Shown here: piece after piece, positions 55,391-64,000 of the stretch | Numbering within the stretch: the stretch's first letter is position 1 | How the letters are laid out: the number at the start of each line of letters is the position of its first letter | DNA from: Macropodus opercularis | Lineage: Eukaryota > Chordata > Actinopteri > Anabantiformes > Osphronemidae | NCBI GenBank assembly: GCA_030770545.1 | Contig: CM061104.1 | Coordinates: 12,409,001-12,473,000 of the forward strand | DNA: 64,000 nucleotides | Direction: 5' to 3' | Notes under the pieces: generated by a model | Told to the model about the DNA's origin: nothing | Databases searched by the model: none | The model's input: the letters and a program-made list of their open reading frames with translations, nothing else | Made by a program: the position numbers and the translations under genes

Positions 55391-58300
55391 ACCAAGGTCA
55401 GAAGTGGTCTTCCAATGAAGGAGAGAAAGAGAGTAGAAAATAAGCAGAGAGAGTGAATGAGGCAGAGAGGGATTACAGTGGGGTACGCAGAGAACGGCAG
55501 CAGGATGACAAGAAGGGGAAGAGGTTGATGAAGGTGCTCAAAAAGACACGAGGAGAGCTGAGGTTCAGACAAAACGGATCTGTCCGTCTCTGAGGCTAAA
55601 GGGACGAGGCGACAAGTGAACGAAAAACCGGGAACTCAGGTAGCTGCATGATGCAGCTAACGCAGCTGCAGTGTCATTATAAGGGTTTCAGTGTTTATGC
55701 TGGAATACAAGTCGACATTCAGAGTAGATTTGTGTCTGTAATAATAGTTGTGTGTTTTTTATCAGCTGTGAAATCACGTCTCTGCTGAAGTTAGTGGAAG
55801 GTTTTCCTATGTGTTTACAATCTACTTGCACAGTATGTGGGAACCTGATGTTCTGTCAAAAAAGTTCTGACTCGTTGTGGCATGAGCGCCACAAGCCCTA
55901 AAAAAGGTGTCATGCAGTCGGACACAGCGGTGCCACCACGCGGGCTGATTGGACTCCCACCCTGCAGCCTTCGGTCATCTCATCCCTTGACAAGTAAAGC
56001 AGTCACTGGACCGTCCGACCGCGTGTCCTCCACGGTCTGGTCCTGATGCTCATCTGCGTTTTTTCACCGTTTTTTTTTCTAAAACAGAGGCGTGTGATTT
56101 AAAACAGATTTTGCCTGTGTGGTTAAGTAGAGTCATTATGACTCTGTTGACGACTGAAAGGAGGAAAAAAAAGACTCGTGTGAAATTGTTCCATAAAGTC
56201 TCGATTTTAATTATGTCAGAGGAGCAGGAACAGAGATGAGGTCTCAGTGGTCCTCTTGTGCTCCCATGCTATCAGCCCATCTTTTAATTATCCACCACTC
56301 CTGTATGGAAAGCAGAGGGTTCGTATGGAAAGGCAGAGATACTGTAGCAGGAGCCTACAATCCCTCGTCTATCTGCTAGAAGTGCATGATTATTTAATGA
56401 TTGTCTCTCTCTCTCTTTCCATCTCTCTCTCCCTGTCTCACACACACAATTATTCATTCTTTCTTATTTCTAATAGGTGGTCCACCTCGTTTTGTCGTCC
56501 TCAAAGAGCATTTGTTTCTCCTCTGGCTCTCCAGAAACCACTGCAGTTGCTCTTTTGCATACTCATCTCTACCTGTGGTATTTAAATTTGCTGTAGAAAG
56601 AGCAACAAATATGACCTTCTCTGACAGACTTAAGGGTTTAGGTGCACAGTAAAAAATATCAGAACCAAAAAATAAATAATACACGGGGACGTTCTGTCCA
56701 GAGGCTGCTCGTCTCTTTGAAATACAATTAAATGCAGTGGACAGTGGAGTCTCAGTTACAAAGATTCATTGAAGGAAAGCATTATGAAACGTGTCACTGT
56801 GCTATATATCACTCTCAGTGGCTTAGTATTTACCTTGACCCATGAGCCACTGCATCACCACGTCAGGAAAAAAAGAGCTGCCTTGGTACAGTACGACCCT
56901 TTGAAAACAATATGTGGGTCATACTTATTCATAAATCATAAGTAATTGACAGCATCCATTACAGACAGTCATAGCATTGTCATTTCTACTGTTTTATTCC
57001 AAACATTTTAGGACTTTTTCCATTTCATTTTGTGTAAAACTTCCCTCAGTTGCCTAATCCATCACAGTGGTCTCTGTATCAGTGCTTAATAATGCTCAGT
57101 TCTTTTGGAAATGGATTATCACACAGTAGCTTTGGCAAAAAATAGTGCTGCATTGGTGTTTACAGTGACAGATTACACAATTCAAGCACATTCAAGTGTG
57201 TGTCGGGAAGAATAACTGGTTGGTTTCTGGGGCAAAATAGCCTGGCTGCGACTGGGGAGGGTTGCCTAATAAACAACTATAACATATTTTCGCACTGGCG
57301 CAACATTACAAGTTAATTATTTCCCGGGGAAATAAATACTGAGAAAATATAAAAATGTACATCATCTACAGCCATAGTCAGCAAAAAACAAAGACACGAG
57401 TCGTCCGTTACTGTGAAATCTAGAGCACGCGGCTTGTGTCATCGTGGCACTTCAGCCTTTCCTTTATTTTCAAAACGTAGGCAAATGTACTGAGTATAAG
57501 ACAATCTGCCCTTTTTAGCCTGTAATTCATTTTAAGTGATGCCATCAGGCTTCAGTGAAGTTCTTCTTATTATTACTGAAGGTAAAATGCAATCCTACTT
57601 GATGAATGTAAATAACGTCGGTCACTGTGACAGCAGTGTAATATTACATACAATAGATAATATCTTGTTCGTGCTTTCAACCTACTCACGTGGCAAGAAG
57701 GGCCGGCTGTATGTTTGGCACCTGGTCTTTCTCCAGCGCGGCTTTTCAGGAACTCTTCTAGGCAGAGTTACTTGGCATGTGAGTGTACGTGTGTTTGTAT
57801 GTGCTGGTCTGTTTACAGTCATCTCTAATCTATAATTAATCATCGTCACTGTCCCAGAATCTGGGCTCTTTGTCTCATAAATGTGAATACCTACTCCCTC
57901 TATCTGTCTCTCTTTCCCATGGGGAGCGTCTATTTTGGGAAGCTGATGTTCTCTGACAGCTTTCACACGTTCCGCTGTGGCATTAACACTGAGATCCACA
58001 CAAGCGCACACACATCATTAGGAAAAGCATGAGGAGAATATTGTGCCTCTGTATTGTTAACATTTGCAGACAGTCCTCAGGACATGTCAGCTGCACGGGG
58101 TAAACTGTGCTCGGGACAGGCACAATGAAACGCAACAGCATTAGCACATGATACAGAGCAACTACGAGGCTACACAATACATCAGCAGACATTACAACGC
58201 TACACACTGCATAATGCATATTTACTCCTCCATTTAGTGCTGGGCGCAGTCAGACGGTGTGTGTTAGCGGTCTGTGTTATGATATGATGTCCCGTCACAG

Positions 58301-58638
58301 TTTCTGCCATAGCTTGTCAAGAAACTACGTCCAGCTGCAGACTTGGCTCAAGCAGCAGAGAGGAATCATATCCTCAGGCTGTTTGTGTGTGTGCACATGT
58401 TTGAAAACAGTAGGTGCAAAAACAGTACAAGTAGTACTTCTGAATGCTGGCAACACCACCACCAACCAAGACGGCCGAGTACAAATGACACTTTAAATGT
58501 CAGTCTGTGGCTCAGGAAGTCAGAGACTAATTACACTGCTGTGCTGACGAAAAGGCGTTCCACAGGCTCTCTCTTTGAGTCGCCACGGCTACCTGACAGG
58601 ATGTGAGTTGGACAACGCCTGAGGGATTAGTGTCTGTA

Positions 58639-58640
<2 letters not shown>

Positions 58641-58670
<30 letters not shown>
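58641..58670. repeat. (CA)n microsatellite
   Basis: A pure CA run of 15 units. Confidence 0.95.
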
Positions 58671-58672
<2 letters not shown>

Positions 58673-59582
58673 TGAGTGTTTGTGGTAATGTGTTGTCACA
58701 TTGTCACACAAAGTGATCCCTTTCCCCGTTTGTTGGCATGTTGGGCTACGTTTTTAAATCTTCCCTGCACTACAGTCGCCATGGTTGTGTGTCTGAGTAC
58801 ATTTTGGAGTTGTACATTTATCTATCCTTCCAGCTGGGAGCTACCCTGTTGCTAGGGTGAAAACGTCTCTGCGGCAGAAAGGAAAGCAGTTAGAAAAGTG
58901 AATTTATTAACCAGCGCTGTCATGAATCCTGTTCTTACAAACACACAGCAACGCATAAATGAAGACATTAGCAACACTGGACTGCAGTCTTGGCGACACT
59001 GTGCGTGTCTGTGCCTGGAGTGTGTTCTGCTGAATGTGAAGGTCAACAGCAAGGGGACTGGGAGTAATTATACATTTTCTCTCCTGCAAGCCAATCAGAA
59101 AAGACCACGGCTGACCCTTGGCAGTTCAGAGTTCAGCGCTCTCAGCATGGTCACACAGCAATTAATCTAGACACACTGTAGCGCACAAACTCTCCATGCC
59201 TCGCTCTCTGTCTTCCTGTCTTCCTCACACACACATTCATACACGCATGGATAAACTGCAACTGATGTAAATTTGACTCTCTCTCTCCTTTTCCCACCTG
59301 CAGCCCTCTAAATGGGGTCAATTTTATCAAATGGAATATTTTATCTGCATCATTTGCACATTGCAGTGGATAGATGAGGGAAAGAGAATCGAATGTAAAC
59401 CAGCGTGTGCATCAGATTCCATGTCGGCCTTCATCAAACATACACACACACACACAGACGTGATGCATCATTCAGTATGCGGGTTTCACCTGTTCTTGCC
59501 GACACCTGCCATTTCAGGTTTGCATGCGCCGCATTTTTCACCCACCTTCCGAGCAAGGACGCAGCCTCATGACACATAAACC

Positions 59583-59667
<85 letters not shown>
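59583..59667. repeat. (CT)n(CA)n compound microsatellite
   Basis: CT units followed by about 37 CA units with a single G interruption at 59636. It is the longest such tract in the window. Confidence 0.95.
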
Positions 59668-59827
59668 CTGCATCATTCATGCTTGAATTCTCTAATACGA
59701 GACTGCTGCAAGTCATTAATTATTTGTGCTTCCCTCAAAATTCATTTTTCCTGTATGACAAGGAGGCAGGGTCGCAGTCGCTCTCCCACTCCCTGTTCCG
59801 CACTTGCAGACTTGTACATTTTCATGC

Positions 59828-59878
59828 ACACAGACACACACACGCACACAAACACACACACACACACACACACACACT
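59828..59878. repeat. (CA)n microsatellite
   Basis: A second CA tract only 160 bases from the previous one, with short interruptions. Confidence 0.95.
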
Positions 59879-60104
59879 AGCACTAGCCAGGCTTCACTAA
59901 ACAGCTGTTTGTCAAGTCTTAATCAGGCGGCTGACAGATGATGATAGAACTTAGATTTCTGCTAATTCCAAGCTTGATTTAATTGTTATAATTATAACAA
60001 TTACTAACATTTAAAACGTTGATATAAGACAGTTACTACTGCATCATGTCTTAACTCTGACCAAGTGTATTTTGTTCAAACACTCTGTTCTTAACCCTCT
60101 CATT

Positions 60105-60352
60105 CGTTTTAAATACGGTGACCAAAACATTAGAACCATCTTAAAATATAATGCAGTGCAATAAAACTCCGCCCCCACTGTGACCTCAATAATAAAAGTA
60201 ATAAGGCAGTAAAGTTGAATTATCACCTTTCTTCCAGCTTAAAACAGTGTCATTTTAACCTTGCGGAGGAAGAATGAATGATGGCGATGTGCAGAATGAA
60301 CTGGACGGTACAGGTGTACCTAATAAAGTGGCCAGTGAGTGTGTGTACAAAC
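60105..60352 (+). repeat. Widespread fish interspersed repeat
   Basis: It starts near accaaaacattagaacca and ends caggtgtacctaataaagtg then gccagtgagtg. This wording recurs across many fish genomes, including the aactccgcccccactgtgac block and gaagaatgaatgatgg. The class (nonautonomous DNA element or SINE) is not clear to me; no coding capacity. Confidence 0.65.
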
Positions 60353-63300
60353 TGAAGTGAAGGCAACAGTGTTTCACGTTACACCCAAGCATCGTTTTGA
60401 TTTGTTCATTTACATTATTTGTTAAACGCCTGCTTCTTATCACTACTAGCAAACCATCTGCTATTTGCTGGAGCATTCAGCACAATAGAACATAATAGAG
60501 CTACATAGAAACAGACATTTCTTTTTCTTTCGGACGTCGCAGATTAGCGTTGAAGACAATGAATAATTCTCTCTCTCTCTCCATTAAAACCTATGTGACA
60601 GCAGCTTGCACCAGGATCTGGTTTGTCTTATCAATGCTGACAGTTCGTAGGGTGGTATTTTCTCCAGTGTGTATAAGACACGCAAACACCGGATGGTTCT
60701 GAATAACTCAATCTTTTTTTTTTACTGCAATTATGGAGAAATTTAAGTGACAAAGCTCTTAAATTAACATCACAATACACTTCAATTCTGAACGAGAAAT
60801 CATGCCTCCCACTGAATTACCACATGCACCGGTGACGTGGAGATGGATCAGGCTCCCAGACAGCTAATTAGACAGACATGTTCTGTAGAAACATGCTGTA
60901 TGATTTCACCCGGAGAACATGGAAAACGGTGGTTCTGCTAAATTCTGCGGCATTTATTCTGTGAGTTTTGTTTGTGTTTCAGTTCGGTGGGACCAAAAAC
61001 CCCACCACAGAAAATGCCGGTTGCCGCAGCGGCTTTCAGAGCTGAGGTTTGTTATAAACCACCGCAAACCATAGTTTAGTTTTCTTTTTAGGTTTAAGCC
61101 CAATGTACTGGATGTTCACGTTAATATTTCATCTTGTACATTCATTTTAAATTTCAGAAAAAGGCAGTTCTGCTGAAACAGAATGTCTAACCTCAAAAGT
61201 TGTAACTAAAGACATCTGCTGATTCTTTAATGTTTCATACATTATATCTTTTCAGATTCAACAATCAGCTGCTAGAAAGCTTTGCATGTAAACAAATGCT
61301 GACAGCCTCCACAGCCTGGTGTGAGCAGCAGGTATGATGTCAGACAGTTCATTTGGCCTTTAATACAGTTAACACGTGAAAGCCACAGCTCGAGACCAGT
61401 GCGTGTTAAATAATTGTGGCCAGATACAGATCTGAGACAAAGGAGATGTTCCGTTAGCCTGACGCGACGAGGCCTCAATTATTCACCAGGCTGCTGCTCC
61501 AACAGGCCTGCTGGCTCGTAATTATTTCTCACCAATCACGGGTCTATGAGAAGAGCCTCATTTGGGCTGTGTGTCCCAGAAGGCAGTTTGAGAAGGAATG
61601 AGAACAAACGACGTCCTCGCTTGTTAGCTACCCCCCCCCCCCCCCCCCCTCTTGTTAAGTATAGATTTGGTGTGAAAAAGGTACAAAGCGACATCAATTT
61701 ACACAATCACCATTAATCACCATATTGCTCATTAAATTCGTGCACACTGCACGCTGCCTGGCCCACTGTGTTCTTGCCTCAGCCGCCCTGCTGCAGGAAT
61801 ACAGAGGAGGGAAATTGCCCCTCTGATGAGTATGAGGTTTTCATCCTTATAGAATTAGACTTCTGTGTCAGCTTTTTCCTACCTTGTCAGCTCTTTCACT
61901 CGAGTGGAGGTACGGCTGAGGAGATGAGGCGAAAAATTCTTTAGGCCTATTTCAGCCTCATAATGGGCTGCCGATTTCCCCGCAGCCACAAAAGAGGAGC
62001 TGCGTGGATGCATGCTATTTGCAGACCACAGCTGTTTGTCAAAGATATGATTATACAGAATGACACAGATACATCAGAGATTTTAATCTCAACTTTCACA
62101 GCATGGCAGCTAAAATGGCTTTGTTCAGTTTCATCCATCTCACATGATACAAAGAATGGCGTGGGGTGGAGGAAGGAAAGGAAGAAGACAGATGAGGCAA
62201 AGAGATTATCAAAGCTTGCTTTCCAAGGAGAGGATGAGACAATCCCATGCAAGCATTGTCTTTGTGGAGATATGTTCAAAGTGTCACAGTCCCCTCTGTT
62301 GTTGAAAAGGCTGGATTCTGAAATAAGCAAAGGCACATAATTCAGCAGTGATGTGTGTCGGACAAAAGAGGAAAATCTCTAAATCTGCAGTTTCATGCAG
62401 CTCCTCCCGGCCTCTGATTCCCGCCGCTTGGCTTACCAGATAAGATTCTGAACTTCAAACACGCAGCCACCGCTCATCCTGTTAAAGTGGAGACAGAGGA
62501 CGAGGCTCTCTGACTGCGCACGTCTTTCCACATGCTACTGTACGTCGGCCTGTGGAGATGGCGATAACGAGAACTTTTAAACTCACACACATTTCCTTTC
62601 CGTCAGACACAAACATAAACAACAGCAGAGCGTGCACGTGCGCATACAAGCCAATAATTTATGACATCAGCCGTAAAGTAGCAACGTCATCAAAGACAAG
62701 CATCTGCAGAAATAGGTTGCACTTTCATCCAGACTGTTTCTGATTCTCCTTAAACCTATTCTAAGAGTTTCATAATGAACATCCCTAGAGGGTCTGTCTG
62801 GAAAGCTGGTAATGGAATATTTATAAAATATTTCCGGGAATACTTGTGGGGAAACTCTGTAACAAGTATCTTTGTTCTACAGAGGCACAGTCTGTGCATT
62901 CCTAAGTCGTATCCTCCCTTTGTCTCTCTCTGTTCCTGTCTCATTGCATGTACAGTATCTCTCTTTGTACCTTTGTCCTATTTTCCACATTGGTCAAACC
63001 TGAGCACAGTCAGACCCCTCGATCTGAACCTCATCCCGAATGCATTACAGCTGTGTCCGTCATAGAAATCAATCCAGACTCTTCCATCCTGCGGGCTCTC
63101 CTTTGTCTACTGTAGCAGCATGAAACTACATGCAATATGTCCGCTGTAACTCAAATCTGTCTTTAATATCCATACCTATATTATGTTGCGCGCCTACTGA
63201 CAGCTGGAGTCAGCTGGACTCTCCCAAATAATTCCCCGGGAGAATTGAGCCTCAGCACCACAGCGCTGCTCCCTCCTGTTTGCAGTGCAGTGCGGCGTTG

Positions 63301-63829
63301 GCAATGAGATTTGCAATGAGACTTCATTTTTTTTTCATAGGCTGGCAAACATAAACAGATTCACTGCTGAATGCATGTTCCTTAGCACTGCAGTGCAGGC
63401 CCATAGAACATGACAGTGTCTAAACTGCAGAGACATTTCTCACATGAGCTGCAGACTGCAACTTAACTTCACCCTGACATTTATAAAATGACGTTTCAGC
63501 GCGCGTTTGATGTAAACATGTCCCAGAGCGCATCGCTGTTAAATGTCGCAAGATGTTTTGGTGAAAACACAAAATACTCACATGGTGTCAAATCCTTTGT
63601 GGACTTTCCTGGAGAACCTTTCGAGGGGTGTGTGTGCGTGTGTGTGTCAAGCTACATTTTGTACTACACAGCAGCTGAATTTAGCCCCTCAGGCAAAGTC
63701 TCTTTCTAATGTCTCGCCGAGCTCCACCACTCAATTAAGTTTGCTTGGTTTACATTTATCTTTGTTGGGCCCACAAAGTTAAAGCAGTGATGAACAATTT
63801 CAGCCATGTTTTTGTAACTGATATCAGCT
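60353..63829. other. Gene-poor region, right end
   Basis: No exon recognised. It contains a 19-base C run (61631-61649) and a non-repetitive stretch at about 61490-62060 with TAATTA, CAATCA and TTTGCAT-like motifs that could be a conserved enhancer. The rest shows nothing I can name. Confidence 0.5.
61631..61649. repeat. Poly-C run (19 bases)
   Basis: An uninterrupted run of 19 C, unusually long for a G/C homopolymer. Its true length may vary or be mis-sequenced. Confidence 0.9.
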
Positions 63830-63930
63830 AAAGCAGCGTAATGTATCTGTGCTGTTACCTGTGCAGCACCTTGACCAACTCTGTTTTGGGATGCAGTGCT
63901 TTATAAATAAAGTTTGATTTTGTATCTGTG
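63830..63930 (+). repeat. LINE 3' tail
   Basis: The sequence ctttataaataaagtttgat preceded by gcagcaccttgaccaactctg is the usual 3' terminus of teleost L2/Rex-like elements. Only the tail is present; the 5' part is truncated or too diverged to see. Confidence 0.55.
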
Positions 63931-64000
63931 CTGTGTTAAAACTACCGACCTCTGGCCATGCTGGCATTTGTGGAGCTACTGGTTTTCCCTTTTACCATGA

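Larger units (their letters stand above)
49011..60104. other. Gene-poor region upstream of znf804b
   Basis: I found no coding exon with recognisable homology, no RNA gene and no intact mobile element. Contents are microsatellites (51.74, 52.38, 55.35, 58.64, 59.58 and 59.83 kb), a possible SINE-like piece near 51.4 kb, CT/GA-rich tracts and otherwise mixed-sequence DNA. Open frames here are mostly products of CA/GT or CT/GA repeats. Confidence 0.55.

Noticed and set aside
59524..59880. Plus-strand frame with long His-Thr runs as a gene
   Set aside because: It consists mainly of (CA)n microsatellites.

Overview
The window looks like genomic DNA from a bony (teleost) fish. It has intron-split vertebrate genes with GT-AG junctions, abundant long (CA/GT)n microsatellites, and decayed Tc1/mariner and non-LTR LINE fragments of the types common in teleosts. 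No prokaryotic operons, CRISPR arrays or convincing structural RNA genes were seen. Gene density is low: two protein-coding genes are supported and most of the 64 kb is intron or intergenic DNA.

Gene 1 (plus strand, left end): the three terminal coding exons (3586-3639, 6760-6912, 12528-12704) of a TPR protein of the ACL4 family, the probable assembly chaperone of ribosomal protein rpl4 (uL4). They join in phase 0 into a 127-residue C-terminal piece ending in a very acidic tail. The 5' exons lie beyond the left edge. A likely ATTAAA poly(A) signal is at 12847-12852.

Gene 2 (minus strand, 20113-47567): a complete four-exon ZNF804-family gene, most like ZNF804B, predicted at 1455 residues. Exon 1 (47445-47567) holds the conserved N-terminus. 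Exon 2 (28490-28627) carries the single C2H2 zinc finger. Exon 3 (24833-24963) holds a basic helical segment. Exon 4 (20113-24088) is one huge low-complexity Ser/Arg/Pro-rich exon with a few conserved islands. Its 5' flank is CpG-rich. The two genes are convergent, with about 7 kb between their stop codons.

Repeats: three decayed Tc1-like transposase remnants (about 2.66-2.97, 9.94-10.33 and 46.02-46.34 kb), teleost LINE 3' fragments (31.89-32.09, 32.34-32.64, 40.13-40.56 and 63.83-63.93 kb), one widespread fish repeat (60.11-60.35 kb) and many microsatellites. From about 49 kb to the right end I found no coding exon. Nothing in the window supports a new biological system. The most useful leads are the strong-context upstream ORF at the znf804b start, the isolated conserved islands in its giant last exon, and intronic CpG-dense or non-repetitive patches that may be regulatory.
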